Assembly (NCBI GenBank): GCA_020638835.1
Contig: JACKHV010000002.1
Span: 372,001-436,000, forward strand
Direction of reading: 5' to 3'
Source: Planctomycetota bacterium
Lineage (GTDB): Bacteria > Planctomycetota > UBA1135 > GCA-002686595
Length of the DNA: 64,000 nt
Under the pieces are notes generated by a model. The model worked only from the letters and a program-made list of their open reading frames with translations. It did no database searches and was not told the origin of the DNA. Made by a program: the position numbers and the translations under genes. Shown in pieces: positions 9,426 to 18,518 of this stretch (its first letter is position 1; every line of letters begins with the position of its first letter).

Positions 9426-11914
9426 CGCGCGTCCTCCTCCGCCCCTTCGACTAGCTCGCCGCCGCGCTCGACGCGCCCGCCGGCCCAGCTCCAGTCGTTC
9501 TCGAACCACCCGGCCGCGAGCACGCCGCCGTCGCCCTTCGTCAGCACGCTCGAGTCGACCAGGATCAGGTCGGGGAAGCCCGCGCCGCTCGTGAACGTGC
9601 CGAAGGTCGCCGCGAGGCACGCGCCCTCGGGACCGCTGAAGCCGAAGGCGCCGACGACGCACTCGTCGCTGCCGGCCAGCGGATAGGTGAAGAGGCAAGC
9701 GAGGTCGTCGCCCTTCCACTCGCGCTCGCCGATCCGCACGCGCCCGTTCTCGACGAGCACGGGGCAGTCCGCGGGCAGGCTCGACATCCACGCCGCGTTC
9801 GTGTCGGCGTTGCCGTAGAGGATGCGATTGCGCTGCGGATCGAGCTTCTTCGAGGCGAGCGCGTCGTCGGTCCAGGTCTCGAAGCGCCCGTTGCCGCGGT
9901 ACCACCACTGCTGCGCGTCGTGACGCGCGCGGCCGAGCAGCGCGGCGTCGGTCTCGTCGTCACCGTGCGTGCCAACGACGGCGAGGAAGTGCTTGTCGAA
10001 GGCGCGCTTGAAGTTGCCGTTGCGGGCGGGGGTCTTCTCGACGCGAGCATCGGGGGCGCCTCGCTCGTGCCACTTGTCGCTGCGCCGCTCGAACCAGCGC
10101 GGACCTCGGTCCGCGTACACGAAGCCCTTCGCCTCGTCGTCGAGCAGTACGTGGACCTCCATCCCGCTCGGGCAATCCGAGTCGTCGATCAGGAGCACGC
10201 TGACGTTCTCCGTCCGCGCGGTGATGACGCGAGTGTGCTTCGACCCGCCGCTCTGCGTAGGGCTGACGCGCTCTACGCGTTGTGCCTCGACTCGCGCGCG
10301 CTTGCCCTGCTCGAGGAACTGCTCGACGCCGACCCAACCATGTCGGCAGTCCACGGCAGGATCGATCGTCGACCAACTGAGAAGCTGATTCAGGTCGAGG
10401 TCGAAGAGCCAGCGGGGCTTCGACGTTCGACGGAAAAGCTCGAAGGCGCCGCTCCACTCCAGGCAATCCGCCCCCTTCGACGCGTCCCCGTCCCACCAGT
10501 GCCCGCCGTCCTCGTGGTAGTACGTCTTCGGGAATCCACCCGCCGCTTCGAGCGCCTCCACCATCGCGTGCGCCTCCGAGATCGGCACCGTCTCGTCCGC
10601 GTCGCCGTGCACGACGAAGGTCGGGATCGTCACTAGGTTGTCGATCAGATCCAGCGTCCGCGACGCCCCGTCCGCGTCCTGCCAGAGCTCGGCGAGCTCG
10701 CCCTCCGGCCGCGAGCCGTAGGTGTCGAAGGAACACCAACCCGCGCTCGGTTGGATCGCCGCCCAGGTGTCGGGGTCGTTCGCCGCGAGGTGCCACGTGC
10801 CGTGGCCGCCCATCGAGTGACCGAGCAGGTACAAGCGGTCGCGCGACACTCCCGACAGACTGATGCCGCGCTCGAGCACCTCGTAGGCGTCGCGTCGCCC
10901 CCAGTCCTGCCAGTCGAATCCGTACGGGCGTCGGTTCGTCGGCACGAAGATCCAGAAGTCCTCGTGGCGCGAGTGCGCGCCGAGCTGGTTGCGCACCGGC
11001 ACGCCCGCGCCATGCAGGCTGAGCACGAGGCCCGCGCCCGTGAGATCCTCGCCCGTCGGCGGCGAGACGCCCATCGACTGCACGGAGCCGTCGATCTCCG
11101 AGACGAAGCTCGTCACGTACTTCGCGTCGGGCAGCTTCGCGAGCACGCCGAAGGGCGCGCCGAAGCCCTGCACGGAACCGGTCTCGTCGGCGTAGTCGCG
11201 CGTGTCGAGCGCGCGCTTCGCGACCCACAGCGGCGGCAGGCCCGTGCCGCTCCACTCGTTCGCAGCGTTGACGTCGAGCACCGCGAACGGCCCCGCGACG
11301 TCCGGCAGCGTGCGGTCCCAGCCGGCGACGAACTGCGCCGCGGGCGGTTCGTCGAAGCGCAGCGTGAAGCCGCCGCGCACGCCGTTCACGTAGACGTCGT
11401 TCGCACCCGCTTGCAGGTACACCGGCACCCCGCCGAAACCGTAGCGATACACGTCGCCCTGGAACGGCTCGCTGTTCACGTAGAGTGTGTTCGCGCCCTG
11501 CAAGTTCGCCATCCAGACGCCGGCTTCTTCGCGCTCGATTCGCGCGTAGGCCCAGGCGAAGCGCTCGCCGTCCAGCGCGCCGTCGGCCTGCGCCTCGAGC
11601 TTCGTCCAGCTCGCGGAGTCGACCTCGCCACGCACGATCTCGCCCGCCAGCGGCGGCTTCGCGTCCGCCTTCAGCAAGTGGTCGCGCACGACCGCGTCCG
11701 GGCGCAGCGGCCGGCGTCCGCGGCCGTCAACGGGACCGAGCACGAGCCAGTCGCGCACCGTGAAGCTCGCGAGCGCGCGCGGCGCGGCCTCAGTCGCGGG
11801 CACCGGGCCGGTCGGCGGCGGTCCCGGAGGGTCGTGCTGCGCGCCGGCGGGCAACGCGGACGCCGCGGCGAAGAGCGCGATCCGCGCGAGGCGGCCGGAG
11901 CGGGGCTCGATCAT
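9422..11914 (-). CDS. Secreted alpha/beta hydrolase (prolyl oligopeptidase-like)
   Basis: An 830-residue exported protein. Residues 1-25 are a signal peptide ending AGAQ. Residues about 50-230 look like a beta-rich domain, followed by an esterase/peptidase alpha/beta-hydrolase fold with the nucleophile Ser367 in GHSMGGHG, the acid in VHGDADETVP (435-444) and His472 in GGHWWDG. The remaining 350 residues contain further beta structure and no motif I know. The overall shape matches planctomycete POP-like hydrolases of unknown substrate, perhaps sugar-ester or peptide cleavage. It overlaps both neighbours by 4 nt (ATGA upstream, GTGA downstream), so it is cotranslated with the DinB-like and RNase genes. 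Confidence 0.82.
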
Positions 11915-12465
11915 CGGTTCTCCTGCGCCGCGACGATCTCGCGGACGATGCGCCAGTGGTGCGTCCCGTGCATGCGCGCGAAGCGCACCCAGCCCTCCGC
12001 GGTCAACGGACCGAGCGTCTGGTGCGGCAGCGTCCAGGCTTCGTCGAAGAGCGGCTGCACGGCGGCGGCTTGTCGCTCGAGGCCCTGCTCGCCGCTCTCG
12101 ACGAGCTCGGTGAGGAAAGCGCGGTCGAAGTCGTCGGGCGGCGTGACCATGCGCGGCGCGCGCTCTCCGCGCGGGAGGATGCCGCTGGCCATGATCGGGC
12201 GCGCCTCGAGGATCGGTTCGCCGTCCGGCTGCACCATGCCGCCGGGGCCTTTCGCGAGCATGCGCAGGTTGCGCACGACCAGCTCGGACGCGAGGCACAG
12301 GTGGAACAGGTGTTCGGCCGGCGACCAACCGGAGACCTCGGGCACGCGACCGAAGAGCCGCGCGTCGGGCCAGGCGAGGGCAGCGCGGGCCCGCGAGTAG
12401 ACGCGCCGGAAGCCGAGCCACTCGCGGGCGGATCGAGCGGCGGCGGAACGGGGGGTGGAGTTCAT
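11911..12465 (-). CDS. DinB-like four-helix bundle protein
   Basis: A 184-residue protein. The pattern fits the DinB/YfiT superfamily: WSPAEHLFHLC in the second helix and MHGTHHWRIVREI near the end, supplying the His residues that usually bind a metal. Many members are thiol-dependent S-transferases using bacillithiol, mycothiol or glutathione; others are of unknown function. It is the first gene of an overlapping three-gene chain with a hydrolase and an RNase. The specific reaction cannot be read from the sequence. Confidence 0.7.
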   Translation of the reverse strand: MNSTPRSAAARSAREWLGFRRVYSRARAALAWPDARLFGRVPEVSGWSPAEHLFHLCLASELVVRNLRMLAKGPGGMVQPDGEPILEARPIMASGILPRGERAPRMVTPPDDFDRAFLTELVESGEQGLERQAAAVQPLFDEAWTLPHQTLGPLTAEGWVRFARMHGTHHWRIVREIVAAQENR

Positions 12466-12675
12466 GGGCGGAGGTCGCCGGCGGGAACGGCGCGGCCGCC
12501 ATGATGGAGGATCGAGGAGCCTCCTGAAAGCGCGCGTCCGGGCGAGCCGCTCCCGCGCGCGGCGAGTTCCGAAGGAAAGGTCGCGGGATGAGTGAAGCGC
12601 CGCCCTCGGAATCGTACTCTCGCGCTTCCTTCGGACGCCCCCGCTGCGGGGCACTCTAGACGTGAACTCGCTCCC

Positions 12676-13479
12676 ATGAACCGTATCGCCCAGAACACCT
12701 TCCTCGCCGCCGGCGGCCTGGTCCTCGCGTCCAGCTGCGTCAGCCTCGATTCCCCCGGTCTCGCGCCCGCCCACCCGCAGCGCCCGACCATCGCCAACGA
12801 CACCTACACCACGCCGAACGGCATGATGGAGGTCGAGGCGGGCGGCAACGTGCAGTTCCGCAAGGACGTCTCGGCGCCGGTGCTGCTCAAGTACGGCATG
12901 GGCGAGCGCACCGAGTTCTTCGCCGGCGGCGACGCGATCAAGAGCGTCGAGCAGGCCGACGGTCACATGACCACCGGTCTCGGCGACGCGGTGATCGGCT
13001 TCCGCCACCGCCTGCGCGACAAGGACGAGTTCGAGCCCGGCTTCGCGGTGCAGTTCGCCACCAAGCTCCCGACGGCCAGCGAGAACAACAACCTCGGCTC
13101 CGGCCGGATGGACTTCCACATCGCCGTGATCGGCGAGCAGGACTACAAGGGCAACACCTTCGTCGGTTACTACGACCTCGGTCTGCTCAGCGAGCAGATC
13201 GACCCCGAGCTGGACCTCGACCACACCTTCGCGGCGATGGGCACCACGCCGATCCGCAAGGACCTCGACGGCTACGGCGAAGTCGCCTTCGAGTGGATCC
13301 CCGAGCAGTCGGTCGAGTCGCTGACCGCCGCCGGCGGCTTCTACTACGCGGTGCACCCGAGCTTCGTGCTCGACCTCGGTCTGCGCGTGGGCATCACCGA
13401 CGACGCGCCCGACTACCAGATCCTGTTCGGTCTCACGCGCGCGCTCGGCAAGCTCGGCCTGCGCCGCGACGTGCGCTGA
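12676..13479 (+). CDS. Outer-membrane beta-barrel-like lipoprotein (phenol-degradation MetA-like)
   Basis: A 267-residue protein with a lipoprotein signal (lipobox LASSC, Cys21). The rest alternates short aromatic/hydrophobic strands with Gly/Asp turns (GMMEVEAGGNVQF, GLGDAVIGFRHRL, GFAVQFATKLPTA, FVGYYDLGLL, LDLGLRVGITDDAPDYQIL). This pattern, and the ending in a small barrel-like C-terminus, resembles the MetA-pathway outer-membrane family (PF13557-like). The function of that family is poorly defined, possibly uptake of hydrophobic compounds. It is transcribed alone and followed by a strong hairpin at 13508-13554. Confidence 0.65.
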   Translation: MNRIAQNTFLAAGGLVLASSCVSLDSPGLAPAHPQRPTIANDTYTTPNGMMEVEAGGNVQFRKDVSAPVLLKYGMGERTEFFAGGDAIKSVEQADGHMTTGLGDAVIGFRHRLRDKDEFEPGFAVQFATKLPTASENNNLGSGRMDFHIAVIGEQDYKGNTFVGYYDLGLLSEQIDPELDLDHTFAAMGTTPIRKDLDGYGEVAFEWIPEQSVESLTAAGGFYYAVHPSFVLDLGLRVGITDDAPDYQILFGLTRALGKLGLRRDVR

Positions 13480-13507
13480 TCGGCGGGGCGCGAGCCCCGG
13501 AACGGAA

Positions 13508-13554
13508 CACTCCCCCGCGGGGTCGCGCGACGCGCGCCACCTCGCGGGGGAGTG
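13508..13554 (+). terminator. Strong hairpin after the barrel-like lipoprotein gene
   Basis: CACTCCCCCGCG (13508-13519) pairs perfectly with CGCGGGGGAGTG (13543-13554). An outer GGAAC/GTTCC pair extends it after a small internal loop. It starts 29 nt past the stop codon. No U-run follows, so efficiency is uncertain. The rest of 13480-13777 shows nothing else clear. Confidence 0.6.
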
Positions 13555-13777
13555 CGCGTTCCCGCACGCTCGTGCGCGCACCTCGGACTCCCTCGGCGAG
13601 CTCCGCGCACGACGCAGGCGTTCGGCGAAAGCCCGCGTGCTTCGGGCGGATTCCCTTGGATCCGCCTCCCGCGCTCGCCTAACTTCGGCCGCGTGGCCGA
13701 CGCGCGTCGTCGGACCCCTCTCGGCCTCCCCGCCGCCCGCTCTCCGTTCGCCCGACGCCGCCCCAGAGACCCACGCC

Positions 13778-15946
13778 ATGCGCACCCTGCTCAGCCAGTT
13801 CTGCGAGGAATTCGACCTGGCCGTCCGCCCGCTACTCGACCCTCTGCGCAAGTCCACCGAGATCCTGTCGGAGCGCCCGCAGCACGTCACCGCGAAGTCG
13901 CTGCTGCCCGGGTTGCTCGACGCGACGCACCAGTTCCGTGTGCTCGCCGACAAGGTCGCCGAACAGCAAGCCTACGTGCTCATCTTCGGCCCGCTCAAGT
14001 CGGGCAAGTCCACGCTGATGAACGCGATGAGCGCGGCCTACGTCTCGGAGGTCACGAGCCTCCCGGCGTACCCCTGCATGGTCTACTGCTCGCACTCCGA
14101 CGACCGCAAGTTCGTCGTGACGCGCTACAGCGGCTCGCAGGACACCTACCACGACCCGGCCGCGCTGCGCATCGCGGTCGAGCGCGCCCACACCGACCTC
14201 GCCGACCACATCCGCAAGGTCGAAGCCGAAGGCAAGTCCTTCGACCCCGCGATCCACTTCCCCGAGGCGATCCGCCGCATCGACGTCAAGGTTCCCGCCG
14301 GTGACCTCGCGCAGTCCGGCTCGGTGCTCGTCGACACGCCCGGCCTCTACAGCCGCATGAAGTTCGGCTACGACCGCATGACGCGCGAGTTCCGCAACGC
14401 CGCGGCGTGCGCGATCTTCGTCGTGAAGACCGACAACCTGTTCCTCGAGCAGGTCTTCGAGGAGTTCAACCAGCTGCTCGAGCTGTTCAGCCGCATCTTC
14501 CTCGTCGTCAACCTCGACAGCACGAAGAAGGACCTGCGCGCCGACGGCACGCTCACGCCGAGCCTCGAGTCGGAGGATCCGATCCGCATCGTGCAAGCCT
14601 TCGAGAACCTCTCGATGAACGCGCCGCTCAAGGCCGCCGCCGACGAGGGCCGACTGCGCATCTACCCCGTCGACCTGCAGCGCGCGGCCAGCCGCCGCCT
14701 CGCGACGAAGGCCGGCGATGCCGAGGCGGGCGAGTCGCTCGGCTCGGAACGCCAGGCCGACTTCGACGGGTTCATGAACGACCTGACGGAGTACCTGAAC
14801 AGCACCGACTACCTCTTCGCCTTCCTCGGCGACAGCCTGCGCCGCGCGACCAGCCTGCTCGGCGAAGTCGACAATGCGACGACGCACTCGACCGTCACGG
14901 ATCTGTCGCGCGAGATGACGGAGATGGAGCAGGAAGAACAGCGCTGCAACGATCGCCTCGCCGCGCTCGGCCGCCTCGCCGACTACGACTGGCGCGACGC
15001 GCTCTCGGACCTGCGCGACGAACTCGTCGAGGTCGGACGGTCGCGCAGCGAGTCGGTGCTGGCGGATAGCTCGCACGCTCTGTCCGCCGCGATCGACCGC
15101 TGGTTCCAGAGCGATGCTTCGCTCGCCGGGCTCATCTCGCGCGAGCTCGAACCTTTGTTCGAGACCTGCCAACGCGGGCTCGCGCTCGAGGTGCACGAGA
15201 CGCTCGGCAACCACGTCGCTTCCGGGATCGCCGCCGTGCGGCTCCCGGCGCGCGTTTCCGAGGACCTGCGCAGCGCGGGGCTCCAGTTCGGCGAGTTCGG
15301 ACGCGGCGGGCTCGACTCGGTCGACCCGACGCGCGCGATCCAGGACACCGAGCTGCCGATCCGCGCCGCGGACCTGCCGGTCAAGCGCTCGATCTGGGAC
15401 CTGCTGCTCTTCCGCTCGAAGGCCCGCGTGCGCCGCCGCATCCTCGGGCCCGACCAGAAGCCCGACAACCGCATCCCGCGCGACGTGAAGGCGAAGCGCC
15501 TCGGCGATCCCGTGCGTCAACTGCTGCAGTCGCGCATGAACGCCTTCCAGGCGAAGCGCTTCCCCGAGCTGCTCGACCGCATCGCGCTCGATCTCTTCGA
15601 GGACTACGCGGGCGCCGTCTCCGCGTCCTTGCAGGCGCGCATCGAGGCCTCGCGTTCGTCGCTCGGCACGAAGCTGCGCGACCTGCGCAAGGAACTCAAG
15701 GAGTCGCGCCGTGTGCTGAACCGCATCACGGACCTCGCGGCGAGCGCGGACCACGCGCGCGCGATGGTCGAAGAACTCTCCTCGCGCTACTCCGAGACCG
15801 ATCCGCACGACCTGGCGCAGCCCGTCGACTCGGACTCGCTGATCGGCCTGCCGTTCAAGGAGATCGTGCCGCAGTCGCCGCGCTCCAAGCAGGCTCCGGT
15901 AGAGACGAAGGTCGAACCCGAGATCCTGCTCGAGGACGCGGACTAG
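13778..15946 (+). CDS. Dynamin-like large GTPase
   Basis: A 722-residue protein. GTPase motifs are GPLKSGKST (G1, 71-79), a Thr in EVTSLPAYPC (G2, near 93), VDTPGLYS (G3, 185-192) and VVNLDSTKKD as a G4-like element with Leu where Lys is usual. Long helical, coiled-coil-rich regions follow the GTPase domain (for example SREMTEMEQEEQRC and the Arg/Leu-rich 590-690 region), as in bacterial dynamin-like proteins that bend or fuse membranes. The ATG at 13778 is the first that keeps the N-terminal helix and lacks a clear Shine-Dalgarno. The stop shares the CTAG at 15943-15946 with the convergent MFS gene. Confidence 0.85.
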   Translation: MRTLLSQFCEEFDLAVRPLLDPLRKSTEILSERPQHVTAKSLLPGLLDATHQFRVLADKVAEQQAYVLIFGPLKSGKSTLMNAMSAAYVSEVTSLPAYPCMVYCSHSDDRKFVVTRYSGSQDTYHDPAALRIAVERAHTDLADHIRKVEAEGKSFDPAIHFPEAIRRIDVKVPAGDLAQSGSVLVDTPGLYSRMKFGYDRMTREFRNAAACAIFVVKTDNLFLEQVFEEFNQLLELFSRIFLVVNLDSTKKDLRADGTLTPSLESEDPIRIVQAFENLSMNAPLKAAADEGRLRIYPVDLQRAASRRLATKAGDAEAGESLGSERQADFDGFMNDLTEYLNSTDYLFAFLGDSLRRATSLLGEVDNATTHSTVTDLSREMTEMEQEEQRCNDRLAALGRLADYDWRDALSDLRDELVEVGRSRSESVLADSSHALSAAIDRWFQSDASLAGLISRELEPLFETCQRGLALEVHETLGNHVASGIAAVRLPARVSEDLRSAGLQFGEFGRGGLDSVDPTRAIQDTELPIRAADLPVKRSIWDLLLFRSKARVRRRILGPDQKPDNRIPRDVKAKRLGDPVRQLLQSRMNAFQAKRFPELLDRIALDLFEDYAGAVSASLQARIEASRSSLGTKLRDLRKELKESRRVLNRITDLAASADHARAMVEELSSRYSETDPHDLAQPVDSDSLIGLPFKEIVPQSPRSKQAPVETKVEPEILLEDAD

Positions 15947-17295
15947 TCGAGTATCTCCGCGGCGGGCACGTTCGCGTCGCGGACCGCTCGCCGACCGGCG
16001 ACGACGTCGACGCGCGCCAATACGGCCCCGCCGATCACGAAGAGTCCGATCAGCGGGAGCACCGCCGCGCGGCTGCTCTCGAAGGTGCTCGCGCAGACCG
16101 CGAACAGCAGCGGACCGATGACGCCCGCGAAGCGGTCGAGCACGGCGAAGAGGCCGAAGAACTCGCCCGAGCGGCGCGCAGGCACGAGGCTGGCGTAGAG
16201 CGACCTCGACAGCGCCTGCGTTCCGCCCTGCACGAGCGCGATCATGCCGGCCAACAGGAAGAACTCTTCCTTGGACGACATGCGGTACGCCATCAGCCCG
16301 CTCAGCGCGTAGATCACCACGCCGACGAGGATCATGCGCTTGGTGCCGAAGCGCTGCGCGAGCGCTCCGAAGGCGAAGGTCGTCGGGATGCCGATGAACT
16401 GCACGGCGAGGATGGCGCCGATCAGCGCTCCCTGCTCGATGCCGACCTCGTCGCCGTAGATCGCCGCCATGCGGTAGATCGTCGCGATGCCGTCGTTGTA
16501 GATCAGGAAGGCGACGAGCATCCAGAAGGCCGAGCGCAGCGCCCACAGGTCACGCAGCGTCGAGCGCAGGTCGCGCATCGAACCGCGCACCGCCGGCCAG
16601 AACGGAACGCGCGTCGCGCCAAGAGGCTCTGGTTCCTTCACGCGCCGGAACAGTGGAACGGAGAACACGAGCCACCACGCCGCGACGACCAGGAAGCTGA
16701 CGCGCACGGGCCAGCTCGAGTCGACGTGAGCGAGCCCGAACCACGCGGGCTTCTGGATCACGAGCAGGCAGCCGCCCAGCGCGAGTCCCCCGCCGAGGTA
16801 GCCGAGCGCGAAGCCCGACGTGGAAACGCGGTCGAGCTCGCCCTCGCGCGCGACGTGAGGCAGCAGCGCGTCGTAGAACACGAAGCTGCCCGCCGCGCCG
16901 ATGTTGACCAGCACGAACAGCGTCGCGCCGAGCCGCCAGTCGCCTTCGCCCACCGTGGCGAGCCCCGCCGTCGAGACGACTCCGAGCGCCAGGCACGCGC
17001 CGAGCAGGCGCTTCTTGCACCCCGAACGGTCGGCGACGGCGCCGAGCAGCGGCGCGATCACCGCGACGCACAAGAGCGCGATCACGGTCGCCTCGGCGTG
17101 CGTGGCGGACGCTTCCCCCTCCGCGAAGCCGCGCGCAGCAACCTTCGAGAAGTAGATCGGGTAGATCGCCGCGACGATCACCGTGATCATCGCGGAGTTC
17201 GCCCAGTCGTAGAGCGCCCACGCACGGAGTTCCGGGCGGTGCAACGCCAGGCGTTCGAGCAGACCCGGCCGCTCGCGCCCTTCCTCGCCGCTCAT
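15943..17295 (-). CDS. MFS transporter, UMF1/Atg22-like
   Basis: A 450-residue membrane protein with about 12 hydrophobic segments. The N-terminus ELRAWALYDWANSA is the signature of the vacuole-effluxer (Atg22/UMF1) branch of the major facilitator superfamily, and FYDALLPHVA and ALSRSLYASLVPARRSGEFFG are also typical. Eukaryotic relatives export amino acids from the vacuole; the bacterial substrates are unknown. It is the last of three overlapping genes (ligase, deacylase, transporter), which makes export of a small amide or amino-acid derivative plausible (inference). Start ATG overlaps the previous stop (ATGA). Confidence 0.87.
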   Translation of the reverse strand: MSGEEGRERPGLLERLALHRPELRAWALYDWANSAMITVIVAAIYPIYFSKVAARGFAEGEASATHAEATVIALLCVAVIAPLLGAVADRSGCKKRLLGACLALGVVSTAGLATVGEGDWRLGATLFVLVNIGAAGSFVFYDALLPHVAREGELDRVSTSGFALGYLGGGLALGGCLLVIQKPAWFGLAHVDSSWPVRVSFLVVAAWWLVFSVPLFRRVKEPEPLGATRVPFWPAVRGSMRDLRSTLRDLWALRSAFWMLVAFLIYNDGIATIYRMAAIYGDEVGIEQGALIGAILAVQFIGIPTTFAFGALAQRFGTKRMILVGVVIYALSGLMAYRMSSKEEFFLLAGMIALVQGGTQALSRSLYASLVPARRSGEFFGLFAVLDRFAGVIGPLLFAVCASTFESSRAAVLPLIGLFVIGGAVLARVDVVAGRRAVRDANVPAAEILD

Positions 17296-18518
17296 GCGCG
17301 CGCGCCGCCGGTCGGCGGACGTTCGATGCGCCGGCTGAACTGCAGCATGCCGGCGATGGGGCGACACTTGCGGTAGCCGAGCAAGTGGAAGATCTCGACC
17401 GTCCAGAGCCGCGCGATGCGCGGGTCGGCGAGGAAGCCGCCGGCGTGTTCCGGGTTGCGCCGGATGCCGGGGAGGATGGGCAGCAGCAGCTCGAGGTGCA
17501 AGCGCCGCAGCACGCGCGAGAGCCGCAGCCAGAAGCGACGCACTTCGCGGCCGACGAAGAAGCCGTCCTGGCCCTGGCCTTGGTAGAGCGGCAGCAGCAC
17601 GAGCCCGTCTTCCGGCGCGAGCACGTCGCCCTCGCGGTCGCTGGCGAGCAGCTCACCGCGCTGCACCGCGTGGAAGTTGTCGAAGCCCGGCCGCATCACG
17701 AAGCGGTCGTCCGGGTCGACGTGGTGCCGATGGCGGATCTCGACGACGCCGGGCAGGCCCGCCGCCGAGCTGCGCAGCAGGGTGTAGAGCTCGCGCGCGC
17801 GCGGCACCGCGCTTTCCTCCAGGCCGCCCCCGGCGATGAGCGTGACCCAGATGCACGCCTCCTGGCAGTCGACCGTCGTCTTGCGGGTGTGTTCCCCGGC
17901 TTCGAAGCCGATCGAGGTGTGGCCGCGCTCGCCGAAGTACTCGAGCAGCGCGCCCTCGACGCGTTCTTCGAGCCCCAGGATCACGGGCACCGGATAACGC
18001 AGCGCGATCTCGCGGTTCGCCAGCGTGTCCCCGATCAAGCTGAACGGTGCACCGTCGGCGGAGGTCGAGTGCAGGTCGAGGAAGATCACGCGGCCCGGCG
18101 CCGTCCGAATCGCGCTTTCGATCGCGGTGAGCAGTTCGCGGCGCTCGGTGTTCTCCGCGTGGGCGTCGCCGTCACGCCCGGCACGCACGTCTTCGAGCTC
18201 GCGCGCGGCCCACATGCGGTTCAAGTCGCGGTCGAGGAAGCGCACGCCCGCGCGCAGCGCGCCGAGGTTGCCGGCGAGAGCGAGCACGCGGCCGCGCAGC
18301 GGGACCGGCGACTCGCGCAGCGACTCCGCGAGCCGTTGCGCGGCGAGCACGCCCGACGGCTCGTTCCCGTGCATGCCCCCGATGATCAGGAACAACGGCC
18401 CGGGCCGGCCCGAGTCGTAGTCGCAGAGCACGCGCGATTCGAGATGCACCCCTTGCGTGATGCGTCGATCCTCCGCCTCGGCCGCGAGGGCCTCCACCGA
18501 TCCTGCTGACACGATCAC
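17292..18518 (-). CDS. M14-family succinylglutamate desuccinylase/aspartoacylase-like zinc hydrolase
   Basis: A 408-residue protein with the AspA/AstE zinc motif GGMHGNEPSG (H50, E53), DLNRMW, FLDLHSTSADG with the third ligand His, and a catalytic Glu in GFEAGEHT. Family members cleave N-acyl groups from amino acids. The C-terminal 150 residues, from RHRHHVDPDDRF on, are an added domain typical of the longer bacterial branch. GTG start at 18518 overlaps the stop of the GCS2-CBS gene, and its own stop overlaps the MFS start. The natural acyl amino acid is unknown. Confidence 0.85.
   Translation of the reverse strand: MIVSAGSVEALAAEAEDRRITQGVHLESRVLCDYDSGRPGPLFLIIGGMHGNEPSGVLAAQRLAESLRESPVPLRGRVLALAGNLGALRAGVRFLDRDLNRMWAARELEDVRAGRDGDAHAENTERRELLTAIESAIRTAPGRVIFLDLHSTSADGAPFSLIGDTLANREIALRYPVPVILGLEERVEGALLEYFGERGHTSIGFEAGEHTRKTTVDCQEACIWVTLIAGGGLEESAVPRARELYTLLRSSAAGLPGVVEIRHRHHVDPDDRFVMRPGFDNFHAVQRGELLASDREGDVLAPEDGLVLLPLYQGQGQDGFFVGREVRRFWLRLSRVLRRLHLELLLPILPGIRRNPEHAGGFLADPRIARLWTVEIFHLLGYRKCRPIAGMLQFSRRIERPPTGGARA

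Noticed and set aside
13832..16546. Long minus-strand frame across the dynamin-like gene and the end of the MFS gene
   Set aside because: Composition is Arg/Ala/Leu-biased without any motif; it is the mirror of the GC-rich plus-strand coding sequence.
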